Source: Exiguobacterium alkaliphilum 12/1
Lineage (GTDB): Bacteria > Bacillota > Bacilli > Exiguobacteriales > Exiguobacteriaceae
Assembly (NCBI RefSeq): GCF_000714435.1
Contig: NZ_JJMW01000069.1
Location: 62,001 to 126,000 of the forward strand
Direction: 5' to 3'
DNA length: 64,000 nucleotides
Shown here in pieces: positions 33,602-41,942 of the stretch. A program made the position numbers and the translations under genes. The notes beneath the pieces were generated by a model. That model was not told the origin of the DNA, did not search any database, and was given only the letters and a program-made list of their open reading frames with translations. Every line of letters starts with the position of its first letter. Position 1 is the first letter of the stretch.

Positions 33602-34364
33602 CGTCTTCGTCAGCCTTATCGTCGCATCGTTGCCGCTCACGGCGATTTTGTTCTTATTCCGTGGGGCAGTCGGTACCGACATCGTGGCACTCGCACAAGA
33701 TGAGGCGTGGCGCGCGAGTCTAGGCGTCACGTTATATGTGACGCTCGTCTCGACGTTCTTCTCGCTCGTGCTCGGGACGTTAGCGGCCCGAGCCGTCTAC
33801 GTGACGGGGCAGACGTGGCTCTTGACTTGGTTGAAGTGGCCGTTGTTCGTCCCGCACATCGCGGGGGCGTATTTGTTTTATTTATTGTTTGCCGGGGGCT
33901 TCCCGTTTTACGGACTGATTGAATCGAATGAACGGCATCATCTCGTCGTCATCTTGACGTATATATGGAAAGAAGTCCCGTTCGTCTTTCTCATGGTGCT
34001 CGGCACGTATGCCCAGCTGAACGCCGGCTATCGCGACATGGCGAAGACGCTCCAACTGAGTCGTTGGCGCCAGTTCGCCGTCGCGGAATGGCCATTTCTG
34101 ATGAAGCCGCTCCTCGACTCGTTTTGGATTTTGGTGGCGTTCGTCTCGTTCGCGTACGAAGTGCCGGCGCTCCTCGGTGTCACGTTTCCGAAACTCTTCG
34201 GCGTTCTCGCCTATGACCGGTTGACGACCGGCTTGTTCTTGGACGAGAGCGAGGCGTATGCCGTCGCTCTCATCTGGACGCTCTTCCTCTTCGTCGGCGT
34301 ATTGATTTCATACGCATTGACGGCGAGGCACCGGCGTCGAATTGAGAGAGGGGTGAGACGATGA
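33588..34364 (+). CDS. ABC transporter permease, N-terminal half of YnjC
   Basis: A 258-residue permease with six predicted helices. The EAA-type loop is YRDMAKTLQLSRWRQFAVAEW. It corresponds to the first half of the E. coli YnjC fused permease, which here is encoded by two separate genes. GTG start inside the 3' end of ynjB. The stop overlaps the next permease gene by 4 bp. Confidence 0.83.
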   Translation: MSRVNVFVSLIVASLPLTAILFLFRGAVGTDIVALAQDEAWRASLGVTLYVTLVSTFFSLVLGTLAARAVYVTGQTWLLTWLKWPLFVPHIAGAYLFYLLFAGGFPFYGLIESNERHHLVVILTYIWKEVPFVFLMVLGTYAQLNAGYRDMAKTLQLSRWRQFAVAEWPFLMKPLLDSFWILVAFVSFAYEVPALLGVTFPKLFGVLAYDRLTTGLFLDESEAYAVALIWTLFLFVGVLISYALTARHRRRIERGVRR

Positions 34365-35056
34365 GACGTCTCTTTGTGCTCGTGCTCATCTTGTCGCCGT
34401 TCCTTGGATTGCTCACGACCGTGCCGACCTTGGTTTGGGACGATGCCATCGTCAACACGGTCGTCCACGTCGTCGTCATCGCGAGTTTGAACGTATGGCT
34501 CGCCCTCGGGACGGCGTGGTGGATCCTGTTCACACAATCTAAGTGGCGCACGTTCGTCGAATGGTTCGTCTTTTTACCTTTGTTCATCCCGGCGCTCGCG
34601 GGTACGTTCGGCATGTATATCGCGCTCGCACGGTTCGGACTCATCGGTACAGACATCGGCGTGCTCATCGTGCTGCTCGTCGTGACGTTGCCGTACTCGA
34701 TTCGGCTCGCCTATAACGCGATGTATGTGATCGGGCGACCGATGTTCGAACAGGCGCTATTTTTACCGCCGCTCAGACGGTATCGTGTCGTCTTGTTCCC
34801 GCTTTTAAGCGGGACGATACAGACGATTGTCCTCATGTCGACGGTGATCGTGCTCGGTCAGTTCGTCCTCGTCCAACTGATCGGGGCAGGACTCGTGCCG
34901 ACCGTGACGACGAGGCTGTATCAAGTTTATGCGGGGAATGATATCGCGCTCGCGTTACAACATACGTGGCTCTTGATTCTCATTCCGGCGGCTTTATATA
35001 TCGCCATCGGCTTTGGGGTGCGCATGGGCGTGAAGTTCGTGAAAGGAAGGTTATGA
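34361..35056 (+). CDS. ABC transporter permease, C-terminal half of YnjC
   Basis: A 231-residue permease with about six helices (for example FVFLPLFIPALAGTFGMYI and ILGQFVLVQLIGAGLVPTV-like segments). The coupling region is MYVIGRPMFEQALFLPPLRRY, a divergent EAA loop. It pairs with the preceding permease to form the membrane channel of the importer. Overlaps on both sides (ATGA with each neighbour) indicate translational coupling. Confidence 0.83.
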   Translation: MRRLFVLVLILSPFLGLLTTVPTLVWDDAIVNTVVHVVVIASLNVWLALGTAWWILFTQSKWRTFVEWFVFLPLFIPALAGTFGMYIALARFGLIGTDIGVLIVLLVVTLPYSIRLAYNAMYVIGRPMFEQALFLPPLRRYRVVLFPLLSGTIQTIVLMSTVIVLGQFVLVQLIGAGLVPTVTTRLYQVYAGNDIALALQHTWLLILIPAALYIAIGFGVRMGVKFVKGRL

Positions 35057-35931
35057 TGGGCTTACAATTGACGAACATACAAAAGCGATTTAAACGACGT
35101 GACGTGTTGGCAGGCGTCGACTTTTTTGTGCGGCAAGGGGAGATACACGCCCTTGTCGGCACGAGCGGGTCCGGGAAATCCACACTGTTGCGCATCATCG
35201 CCGGTCTCGAGACGCCGGATGTAGGGAACGTCACATGGAACGGGGCGGCTCTGCTCGGTGTCCCGGCCCACGAGCGGAAAATCACGTTGCTGTCGCAGAC
35301 CCCGCTCTTGTTCCCGCATTTGACGGTCGGCGAGAACGTGTTGCTCGCAATCCCTGAACGCTCACGCGAGCAGGCAGAGCACTGGCTCGCACGCGTCCGA
35401 CTCGCCGGCCGTTACGACGATGAAGTGCACACGTTGTCAGGTGGGGAGGGACAACGGGCCAGCTTTGCCCGGGCGCTCGCCGCCGACCCGCGTCTGATTT
35501 TACTCGATGAACCGTTCACGAACCTCGATCCCGATTTGAAGTATGAGCTGCAACAGTTGATTCGTGAGGTGGTAGGCGAGCTTGGTCTGACGGCGCTACT
35601 CGTGACGCATGACCGGGAAGAGGCGATGCTCGTCGCGGACCGGGTCACGTTACTCGACGGCGGAACGGTTCATGCGACCGGGACACCACGAGAATTGAGT
35701 GAGACAGAACCGACGTTCGGTGATTTCATCGAATTTGAAGGCGAGATGTATCCACTGACGCAATTCGGCGTGTTTGACGACGAGGACGGGGAACGGGTCG
35801 AATTGACCCGTCATCTCGTCAAGTTCGGTGTCCGGCTCGGTGAATATCGACGTTCGAACGGGGAGTATGTGATCTTGCCGTCGGACGTGTCGTACACGAC
35901 TGGCCGAGCGTATTCGTTACGGAAAAAATAA
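35053..35931 (+). CDS. ynjD: ABC transporter ATP-binding protein, YnjD-like
   Basis: A 292-residue ABC ATPase: Walker A VGTSGSGKSTLLRI, Q-loop LLSQTPLLFPHLT, signature LSGGEGQRASFARALA, Walker B LILLDEPFTNLDPD and H-loop LLVTHDREEA. Residues after about 220 form an extra regulatory-type domain (TFGDFIEFEGEMYPLTQFG...) longer than E. coli YnjD (about 217 residues). The chosen ATG overlaps the permease stop; a longer upstream frame is inside the permease gene. Confidence 0.87.
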   Translation: MMGLQLTNIQKRFKRRDVLAGVDFFVRQGEIHALVGTSGSGKSTLLRIIAGLETPDVGNVTWNGAALLGVPAHERKITLLSQTPLLFPHLTVGENVLLAIPERSREQAEHWLARVRLAGRYDDEVHTLSGGEGQRASFARALAADPRLILLDEPFTNLDPDLKYELQQLIREVVGELGLTALLVTHDREEAMLVADRVTLLDGGTVHATGTPRELSETEPTFGDFIEFEGEMYPLTQFGVFDDEDGERVELTRHLVKFGVRLGEYRRSNGEYVILPSDVSYTTGRAYSLRKK

Positions 35932-35942
35932 GGAGTGGTTTT

Positions 35943-36524
35943 ATGTTAGATACGTATGGTAGCCGAATCGTCCGTCCCGTCGTCGAACGCGGGGCCGATC
36001 GGTTGTTGAAATGGAAGTTTACGCCGAACGAGGTGACCTTACTCGGCGGCATCGTCGGGGTGTCGGTCGGCTTCTTCATCTATAACGATATGCACTGGAC
36101 GGCCGTCATCTTGTTATGGCTGTCAGGACTGTTCGACGTATTGGATGGGACGATGGCCCGGCGTTCCTCGAAGACAGGATTCGGGACGGTGTTAGACCTT
36201 GTCGTGGACCGTCTCGTCGAAATCGCGGTCGTCATCGCGCTCGCTTTGCGGTACCCGGAGCATATGACCGTGTTTCTGTTGCTCCTTGCCTCGTTCATCG
36301 TGGCAATGACGGTGTTTTTGGCCGTCGGCGCGAGCAGTTCTCGTCGGTCGGAAAAGACGTTTTATTATCAGCCGGGGATACTCGAACGGACCGAATGCTT
36401 TATCTTGTTCAGTCTCATGATTTTGTTCCCGAGCTTTGTCGGGGTCATCGCCACGATTTTCTTGATTCTCGAAGTGGTGACGATCTCTCAACGGATGCTC
36501 GAAGCCCGGCGGATTTTACGATGA
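35943..36524 (+). CDS. ynjF: CDP-alcohol phosphatidyltransferase family protein, YnjF-like
   Basis: A 193-residue membrane enzyme. The CDP-alcohol phosphotransferase signature DG-x2-AR-x8-G-x3-D-x3-D is complete: DGTMARRSSKTGFGTVLDLV followed by VD. Six helices surround it. It would transfer a phosphoalcohol from a CDP-activated donor onto an alcohol acceptor. E. coli YnjF lies in the same cluster as YnjBCD, so the linkage is conserved over a long distance. Acceptor and product are unknown. The start is 11 bp after ynjD, and the stop overlaps the next ATG. Confidence 0.83.
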   Translation: MLDTYGSRIVRPVVERGADRLLKWKFTPNEVTLLGGIVGVSVGFFIYNDMHWTAVILLWLSGLFDVLDGTMARRSSKTGFGTVLDLVVDRLVEIAVVIALALRYPEHMTVFLLLLASFIVAMTVFLAVGASSSRRSEKTFYYQPGILERTECFILFSLMILFPSFVGVIATIFLILEVVTISQRMLEARRILR

Positions 36525-37456
36525 AGCCGCGTCTCGTTCTCGTCGGTCTCGGGCACGGCCAACTTGAGATTCTGGACCGATTCGACGAGTTGCAAAAGTC
36601 GTATGACGTCAAATATATCGGCGGAGAAGAAGCGATCTATACCGGTGCCTTCCCCCAAGTCATCGCCGGAGAACTGACGGACGCGACCGTTCACTTGAGA
36701 CAAGACGTCAAACCGATCGCTTCGCGACTCGTGTCACTTGACCCGATCAGCCGCGTCGTGAAAACAGAGACGGGCGAGGTCCCGTATGACGTGCTCGTCC
36801 TTGCGACGGGAGCGGTCAGCCGTGGTGTCGGGCTGGACATTAAGCCGATGACGAAGGAAGGATTGGCAAAGATCGCTTCGAGCGATGCTGTCACGATTGT
36901 CGGGGGCGGCAAGGCGGGCGTCGAACTCGCTTTCGCATGCATCCGGACGAAACGTCACGTCACGCTATACGCCTCTGACGTCTTGTCGGATTTGCCGGCC
37001 CGTGTGCAACGGACGATAAAGCGACACCTCGTGAGGAGCGGTGTCACCCTCGTATTGCGTAAATACGAGAGGAATGTGCTCCAAGACGGTCTCGTCCTTG
37101 ATGCGTCAGGCGTCGTACCCGATGGTTGGTGGCGAGAAGCTCGACTCGCAAAGGCGGGTGCGTTCATAGAGACGGACCGTTATTTGAGACACGCTGACTA
37201 TAAACAAATCTTCATCACCGGCGACATGGCCTCAAGGTTGAACGGCGGCGTCGATGCGGTCCGTTCCGGGCGACACGTCGCCGCCTATTTGCTCGGAGAC
37301 CGCCGACCGTTCCGGGAGCGGACGTCACTCAATATTTTATTGACGCTACCCGGACAGGCGTTGTTGACGTACGGGAAGTGGACGTGGCACGGACGTCTCC
37401 CAAATCATGTGAAACGGCTGATTGATTCACGCTACTTGAAACGGTTCCATTCATGA
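36521..37456 (+). CDS. FAD/NAD(P)-binding oxidoreductase
   Basis: A 311-residue flavin-dependent pyridine-nucleotide oxidoreductase. FAD site VLVGLGHGQLEILDRF (GxGxxE-like), second dinucleotide site VTIVGGGKAGVELAFA, and the C-terminal IFITGDMASR motif binding FAD. The N-terminus resembles the redox module found fused to SelD in other bacteria. It has no redox-active CxxxxC pair, so it is more like an NADH dehydrogenase than a disulfide reductase. Last gene of the operon. Partner or substrate unknown. Confidence 0.8.
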   Translation: MKPRLVLVGLGHGQLEILDRFDELQKSYDVKYIGGEEAIYTGAFPQVIAGELTDATVHLRQDVKPIASRLVSLDPISRVVKTETGEVPYDVLVLATGAVSRGVGLDIKPMTKEGLAKIASSDAVTIVGGGKAGVELAFACIRTKRHVTLYASDVLSDLPARVQRTIKRHLVRSGVTLVLRKYERNVLQDGLVLDASGVVPDGWWREARLAKAGAFIETDRYLRHADYKQIFITGDMASRLNGGVDAVRSGRHVAAYLLGDRRPFRERTSLNILLTLPGQALLTYGKWTWHGRLPNHVKRLIDSRYLKRFHS

Positions 37457-37459
37457 AAA

Positions 37460-37480
37460 AAGACGGCCGCAGCCGTCTTG
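37460..37480. terminator. shared terminator between the YnjBCD-type operon and the thioredoxin-like gene
   Basis: AAGACGGC pairs with GCCGTCTT around a four-base loop. The T-tract is best on the minus strand (six T); on the plus strand TTGTCGTTT follows. Confidence 0.75.
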
Positions 37481-37484
37481 TCGT

Positions 37485-37799
37485 TTATACGTTCAACGTG
37501 TCGAGGAACGATCGGATTTGCATCTCCGTCTTGGCGTGCGCCGAGTGAAGGTGTTCTTGTTTCGTGCCGTCTTGATAGAAGAGTAGTGACGGGATGCCAC
37601 GTACTTCTTGTTCGTCGGAAAGCTCGGGTAACTCGTCGCGGTCGACGACGTACCAATTGAACTGTGGATAGTCTTTGACGAGTTCGTCGACATACATATC
37701 GAGACGACGGCAATCCGGGCACCAAGATGTCGTGAAGATGACCATGCCGTTCTCTTTCGTCGCTTCTTGGAATTGTGCTGCTGTTTGAATCGGTTTCAT
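37485..37799 (-). CDS. thioredoxin-family protein (YtpP-like)
   Basis: A 104-residue thioredoxin-fold protein. The redox motif is FTTSWCPDCRRLD (CPDC instead of the usual CGPC), then FNWYVVDRDELPEL and RGIPSLLFYQDG with the cis-Pro. The WCPDC and 'VDRDE' features match the YtpP type of Bacillus. Cytosolic thiol-disulfide exchange is expected. The ATG follows AAAGGGGAG. Confidence 0.85.
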   Translation of the reverse strand: MKPIQTAAQFQEATKENGMVIFTTSWCPDCRRLDMYVDELVKDYPQFNWYVVDRDELPELSDEQEVRGIPSLLFYQDGTKQEHLHSAHAKTEMQIRSFLDTLNV

Positions 37800-37922
37800 C
37801 GTTGAATCTCCCCTTTCCATCTTATTGTCTGTGTCTTTCGAGCGTCCGTCAACCGATTGGCGTTCTCGGTCTGTTCACTAGATGTGATACACTAATAAAA
37901 ATAGAACCGCAAGGGATAGGTG

Positions 37923-38468
37923 ATGGTTATGGCGTTACGTCATGCACTACTCGGGTTGTTGACCCATCAGTCTGCGACCGGCTACGCCTTGAACGCGACG
38001 TTCAAAGCACAAATGATTCATTTTTGGCACGCTCATCATACACAGATTTATCGCGAGTTACTGAAGATGGAAGACGAGGCGCTCGTCTCATCTGAACACG
38101 TCGCCCAACACGATTTGCCGGATAAGAAAATCTATTCAATCACCGATCGTGGACGGGAGGAATTGATTGATTGGCTCCGGCAGCCGACGTCGTTCCAACC
38201 GAAGATGAAAGATGAGAACTTGCTTCGGATGAGCCTGCTCCAACTCCTTCCGCTCGATGAGGCGATTCGATACGTCGAGGAGACGAAAGCCCATCACGAG
38301 CAGGTCGCCCAGCAAATCCGGACTTTCCAAGCCGCCCATCAATCCGAAGACGACACGCTCGGTTATTTATTGACGAGCGAATATGCGATTCGGATGATGG
38401 AAAACTATGCAGGTTGGGCCGATTGGGCCATTGAAGAAATGAAACGACGCGCTCCGAATGCGACCTGA
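37923..38468 (+). CDS. PadR family transcriptional regulator
   Basis: A 181-residue PadR-type repressor. The N-terminal winged helix is ALRHALLGLLTHQSATGYAL, IYRELLKMEDEALV and KIYSITDRGREELIDWL; the C-terminal half is a helical dimerisation domain (VEETKAHHEQVAQQIRTF). Ligand and targets are unknown. ATG seven bases after AAGGG (a second ATG lies six bases further). The convergent AKR gene shares its terminator. Confidence 0.87.
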   Translation: MVMALRHALLGLLTHQSATGYALNATFKAQMIHFWHAHHTQIYRELLKMEDEALVSSEHVAQHDLPDKKIYSITDRGREELIDWLRQPTSFQPKMKDENLLRMSLLQLLPLDEAIRYVEETKAHHEQVAQQIRTFQAAHQSEDDTLGYLLTSEYAIRMMENYAGWADWAIEEMKRRAPNAT

Positions 38469-38486
38469 CGATCAGGTCGCATGTTT
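38458..38486. terminator. bidirectional terminator containing both stop codons
   Basis: ATGCGACCTGA pairs with TCAGGTCGCAT around a three-base loop. The stop codon of the PadR gene is in one arm and that of the convergent AKR gene in the other. Confidence 0.8.
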
Positions 38487-39302
38487 TGTGTACGGATGAA
38501 TCGGGAGACGGGACAAGACGTCGTCGAGCTTGTCCTCGTCGATTGATTGATGAAACGCGTCAATCGTCTCTTGAAGCTGCTCGACCGACGAAGCACCCGG
38601 CAAGACGACGGCGCACGTTCGTCTCGCCGCGGCAAGCGCGTACGCTTGGATCGGTTTTGGCAACGTCGGCAACAGGTCGCGCAACTCGTCCTCGTTCCAA
38701 GACTCAAATCCTTTCTCACCCAGGCGTTCGGACCATTCGTCGGTCAACAGCCCTTTTGCGAGCGGACCACGGCCAACGATTGGGACGTCGAGCTCGAGCG
38801 TCTCGATGCGTCGGTCGAGCAAGGAATATGGCGTCATCAACACGTCGAGCTCGCCGTGCTCGAGCCAATAACGGATGACGTTCGGACGGATGGACGACAA
38901 ACCGATTTGACGGATGACGCCTCGCTGTTTCTGTTCACGCATGAACGCGATCGTCTCGTCGAGATCATCTTCAATCGTACCGCCGTGGACGTAGTATAGA
39001 TCTAAATAGTCGGTCTGCAATCGCTCGAGCGAGCCGGCGAGCGCCGTCTCTAAATAGCTCGCCCGCGGATTCCACCGCATCCCGTCTGCCGTCAGTTCAT
39101 TGCCGCCTTTACTCGTCAAAAACAGTTCTTCGCGACGAGAGGCGAACGTCGAACCGACGATCTCCTCGACTTTGTACCGGTCATAGACGTCAGCGGTGTC
39201 GAAGTGCCGAATCCCCGCACGATAGGCTGCTTCTAAAATCGCTTTCGCTTCCGTTTCCCCATGCTTCAAGATGGACATCGTGCCAAGACCTAGTTCTGCC
39301 AT
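38472..39302 (-). CDS. aldo/keto reductase, YqkF-like
   Basis: A 276-residue NADPH-dependent aldo/keto reductase. IRHFDTADVYDRYKVEEIVG carries the catalytic Asp and Tyr; LFLTSKGGNEL the Lys; YLDLYYVHGGTIEDDLDETI and GLSSIRPNVIRYW match B. subtilis YqkF. The start ATG follows AAGGAGG. In B. subtilis yqkF lies near yqkG(nudF) and fur(yqkL); the divergent nudF here agrees. Substrate unknown. Confidence 0.87.
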   Translation of the reverse strand: MAELGLGTMSILKHGETEAKAILEAAYRAGIRHFDTADVYDRYKVEEIVGSTFASRREELFLTSKGGNELTADGMRWNPRASYLETALAGSLERLQTDYLDLYYVHGGTIEDDLDETIAFMREQKQRGVIRQIGLSSIRPNVIRYWLEHGELDVLMTPYSLLDRRIETLELDVPIVGRGPLAKGLLTDEWSERLGEKGFESWNEDELRDLLPTLPKPIQAYALAAARRTCAVVLPGASSVEQLQETIDAFHQSIDEDKLDDVLSRLPIHPYTKHAT

Positions 39303-39379
39303 TCATAATTCCTCCTTGTTCCGTCTACTTGTTTCACTCATAATCAAAGTATAAAGCAAAAAGTGAGGCGGATATACAT

Positions 39380-39910
39380 ATGGTCGAGAAAACGATTGAA
39401 CGTGAAGTCATCTATGAAGGAAAAATCTTTGACGTCGAGAGGCACGTCGTCGAACTGCCAAACGGTGGAACGTCGGTCCGTGAGCTCGTCTACCATAACG
39501 GTGCCGTCGCCGTACTCGTCATCGATGAAGACGATCGCATCGTGCTTGTGGAGCAGTATCGGAAGGCGTTCGAGTCGATGTCACTCGAAATTCCGGCCGG
39601 GAAACTTGAAAAAGGAGAAGAAGTGCTCGCGAGCGCACGACGGGAACTCGAGGAAGAGACCGGTTATCGGGCTGAGTCGCTTGAAAAGATCTTCTCGTTC
39701 TATGGGGCTCCGGGCTTTTGCAGCGAGCGGGTGGATGTGTTCGTCGCACATGGGCTGACGGCAGGGGCGATGAATTTAGACGAGGACGAATTTTTGAACG
39801 TGGAACGTTTCACGTTCGACGAGGCGAGTGCGCTGTTAGCGAGCGGGCGCATCACTGACGCCAAGACGATTATGGCGATTCAATGGTGGCAATTGTCTAA
39901 ATTAAAATAA
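39380..39910 (+). CDS. nudF: NUDIX ADP-ribose pyrophosphatase
   Basis: A 176-residue NUDIX hydrolase. The Nudix box is complete: GKLEKGEEVLASARRELEEE then TGY. The N-terminal EREVIYEGKIFDVERHVVEL strand and FSFYGAPGFCSERVDVFVA are typical of ADP-ribose pyrophosphatases (B. subtilis YqkG/NudF), cleaving ADP-ribose to AMP and ribose 5-phosphate. An upstream in-frame alternative is not supported. Precedes fur, as in B. subtilis. Confidence 0.92.
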   Translation: MVEKTIEREVIYEGKIFDVERHVVELPNGGTSVRELVYHNGAVAVLVIDEDDRIVLVEQYRKAFESMSLEIPAGKLEKGEEVLASARRELEEETGYRAESLEKIFSFYGAPGFCSERVDVFVAHGLTAGAMNLDEDEFLNVERFTFDEASALLASGRITDAKTIMAIQWWQLSKLK

Positions 39911-39943
39911 TTCTAATCTGAAGTGTCGTGTGCTACACTTACT

Positions 39944-39958
39944 TAGTAATGATTTTAA
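39944..39958. promoter_or_regulatory. candidate PerR/Fur-family operator upstream of fur
   Basis: TAGTAATGATTTTAA matches the PerR consensus TTATAATNATTATAA at 11 of 14 defined positions by hand. In B. subtilis the fur gene is under PerR control. Site is 65 bp before the fur start codon. Confidence 0.45.
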
Positions 39959-40023
39959 TTTGAAAATGATGCCGATTTTCGGTATGCTTTGAATAGCGAA
40001 CTATTGTAAAGAGGGGGCGCCTT

Positions 40024-40503
40024 ATGGAAACGCGAATTGACCGAATCAAACAGCAGTTGAGCGCCAAAGGATATAAATTGACTCCGCAGCGAGAATCAAC
40101 CGTCCGCATTCTACTTGAGAATGAGGCCGACCATCTTAGCGCCGAGAACGTCTTCATGCTCGTCAAGGCGATCGCACCTGAGATCGGTCTCGCGACGGTT
40201 TACCGTACGCTCGAGTTATTGACCGAACTCGGTGTCGTCGATAAAGTGAACTTTGGAGACGGCGTAGCCCGATTCGACTTGAGACCGGAAGGGGCGAACC
40301 ACTCGCACCATCATCTCGTCTGTGTCGAGTGCGGGTCGGTCGAAGAGATCATGGAAGATTTGCTCGTCGACGTCGAGAAAAAAGTGGAACGCAAATACGA
40401 ATTCTTAATTAAAGACCACCGCCTGACGTTTCACGGTATCTGTAAAGTATGCCAAGCGAAAGGTGTCACGCTTGAAGGCCATAAGGCCGTCATCAACGGA
40501 TGA
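40024..40503 (+). CDS. fur: ferric uptake regulator Fur
   Basis: A 159-residue Fur-family repressor. DNA-binding domain: GYKLTPQRESTVRILLEN and LATVYRTLELLTELGVV; metal-binding/dimer region with SHHHLVCVECGSVEE and a second Cys pair HGICKVCQAKG (structural zinc). Position between nudF and xerD matches fur (YqkL) rather than perR or zur, which supports Fur. A PerR-type palindrome precedes it. GAGGGGGCGCCTT gives the ribosome binding site. Confidence 0.92.
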   Translation: METRIDRIKQQLSAKGYKLTPQRESTVRILLENEADHLSAENVFMLVKAIAPEIGLATVYRTLELLTELGVVDKVNFGDGVARFDLRPEGANHSHHHLVCVECGSVEEIMEDLLVDVEKKVERKYEFLIKDHRLTFHGICKVCQAKGVTLEGHKAVING

Positions 40504-40508
40504 ATCGA

Positions 40509-40545
40509 AAAACCGCACGCTCCGACTCGGAGCGTGCGGTTTTGT
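40509..40545. terminator. bidirectional terminator after fur
   Basis: CCGCACGCTCCG pairs perfectly with CGGAGCGTGCGG, with A-tract upstream and TTTTGTT downstream. Confidence 0.88.
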
Positions 40546-40547
40546 TG

Positions 40548-41381
40548 TTAAGGCAAATATCGGGCTAGATGATGCGCGATGCCCTCTTCATTGTTCGAGC
40601 GGGTCACTTCGGTCGCGATTGCTTTAATCGCGTCGACCGCATTATCCATCGCTACACTGATACCTGCATATTCGAGCATGGAACGGTCGTTATGGCCGTC
40701 TCCGAAAGCGATCGTCTGGTCACGTGCGATGCCGACCTGTTGAAAGACATGGTCGAGGGCACGTGCTTTGTCGATCCCATAATCCGTGAACTCGTAATAC
40801 ATATTTGCGGTGAACATCCCGGTCACTTGTTGATTGAACGGTTGTGACATGGCGTCCACGTTCGCCTGCAAGTAGTCCGGTTGGCCGGCGACGAGGATTT
40901 TATATACGGGGAAGGCGATCGCATCTGCGAGGCGCGGTTCTTCCCTCAGTTGAAACCGTCCGCCACGCGATTCATATTTGATGATGTTAAACGGTTCCCC
41001 GTTCAGTTCGAGCATGCCAGAAAACACGTCGTTCACGTACATGTACGTCTCATCGTTAAGCATCGGGATGACGTCAAAGCCGGTCAAATGGTCGAGTATT
41101 GCGCGCGCAACGTCTCGGTCGATTGCTTGTTCAAACAACGTCTCGCCGGTCGTCGCATCCGTCACACATGCCCCGTTCGACGAGACGATCAACCCCCCGT
41201 ATTGTTCGAGCTTCAATTCCGTCGCGAACGGTTCGATGCCCCGCTTCGGCCGACCCGAGGCGAGCACGATTCTTATACCGTTCGCTTGGAGCGAGAGGAG
41301 CGTCTCTTTCGTCTTCGGTGAAATCATCTTCTGGTCGTTCAATAATGTGCCGTCAAGGTCTAACAAAACCGCTTGAATCAT
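40548..41381 (-). CDS. Cof-type HAD-superfamily hydrolase
   Basis: A 277-residue HAD phosphatase with a C2B cap. Motif I VLLDLDGTLLND, motif II VLASGRPKRGI, motif III/IV with FGDGHNDRSMLEYAG. Such enzymes dephosphorylate sugar phosphates or cofactors. AAAGGAGA lies close to the ATG. The insertion sequence begins just upstream of this ribosome binding site and separates the gene from the VOC-MFS-ROK cluster, so its former promoter may have been lost. Confidence 0.88.
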   Translation of the reverse strand: MIQAVLLDLDGTLLNDQKMISPKTKETLLSLQANGIRIVLASGRPKRGIEPFATELKLEQYGGLIVSSNGACVTDATTGETLFEQAIDRDVARAILDHLTGFDVIPMLNDETYMYVNDVFSGMLELNGEPFNIIKYESRGGRFQLREEPRLADAIAFPVYKILVAGQPDYLQANVDAMSQPFNQQVTGMFTANMYYEFTDYGIDKARALDHVFQQVGIARDQTIAFGDGHNDRSMLEYAGISVAMDNAVDAIKAIATEVTRSNNEEGIAHHLARYLP

Positions 41382-41405
41382 TTGTCCATCTCCTTTTAAC
41401 TAAAT

Positions 41406-41475
41406 CAGGCGAGAATTCTCCCTCCTCTAAGCGTCTCGGGGCGAAGCCCAGCGTAGGTGGGAGATGAATCGCCTG
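41406..41475 (+). repeat. left-end subterminal hairpin of the IS200/IS605 element
   Basis: CAGGCGA...TTCTCCC pairs with GGGAGA...TCGCCTG, with an inner GGG/CCC stem. This is the structure TnpA recognises at such ends. Confidence 0.7.
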
Positions 41476-41477
41476 TG

Positions 41478-41506
41478 TTAGCAAGATTGTATGCGCTTGG
41501 TATAAT
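41478..41506 (+). promoter_or_regulatory. candidate tnpA promoter
   Basis: TTAGCA and TATAAT (TGGTATAAT) are separated by 17 bp, about 30 bp before the tnpA start. Confidence 0.5.
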
Positions 41507-41538
41507 GGATGTAACCAATCAAAAGGACTGAACTATCA

Positions 41539-41937
41539 ATGAAAATGGATACAAACAAACATTCAGTCTTCCTCCTGAACTACCACCTCGTCCTGGTGGT
41601 CAAATATAGACGCAAGGTGATCGATGACGCCATCTCGGGGTTCGCGAGACAGACGTTCGAACGGATCGGCGCGTCGTACCATATCACACTGACCGAGTGG
41701 AATCATGACGGCGACCATATCCATGTGTTGTTCAAAGCCCATCCGAACACAGAGATGTCGAAGTTTCTGAACGCCTACAAGAGCGCGAGCAGCCGACTGA
41801 TCAAACGAGACTTTCCACACGTCAAGAGACGACTGTGGAAAGAAATGTTCTGGTCCCGGAGCTACTGCCTCGTGACGACCGGCGGTGCGACGATCGACGT
41901 CATCAGGCAATACATCGAAAAACAAGGAGAGGAGTGA
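41539..41937 (+). CDS. tnpA: IS200/IS605 transposase TnpA (Y1 HUH family)
   Basis: A 132-residue single-strand transposase. The HUH metal motif is GDHIHVLFKAHP, and the catalytic Tyr is in IRQYIEKQ near the C-terminus. SRLIKRDFP and LWKEMFWSRSYCLVTTGG complete the family pattern. Length is normal, no stop or shift is seen, so it should be active. It overlaps or abuts tnpB by a few bases. Confidence 0.93.
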   Translation: MKMDTNKHSVFLLNYHLVLVVKYRRKVIDDAISGFARQTFERIGASYHITLTEWNHDGDHIHVLFKAHPNTEMSKFLNAYKSASSRLIKRDFPHVKRRLWKEMFWSRSYCLVTTGGATIDVIRQYIEKQGEE

Positions 41938-41942
41938 TCACT

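Noticed and set aside
36116..36520. N-terminal extension of the FAD oxidoreductase frame over ynjF
   Set aside because: It would be antisense-free but shares the whole ynjF coding region in another frame; the ATG at 36521 overlaps the ynjF stop and the flavin motif follows it directly.
41835..41942. N-terminal extension of tnpB into tnpA
   Set aside because: It reads the tnpA gene in another frame; the TnpB family starts at LKAYKFRLYP.
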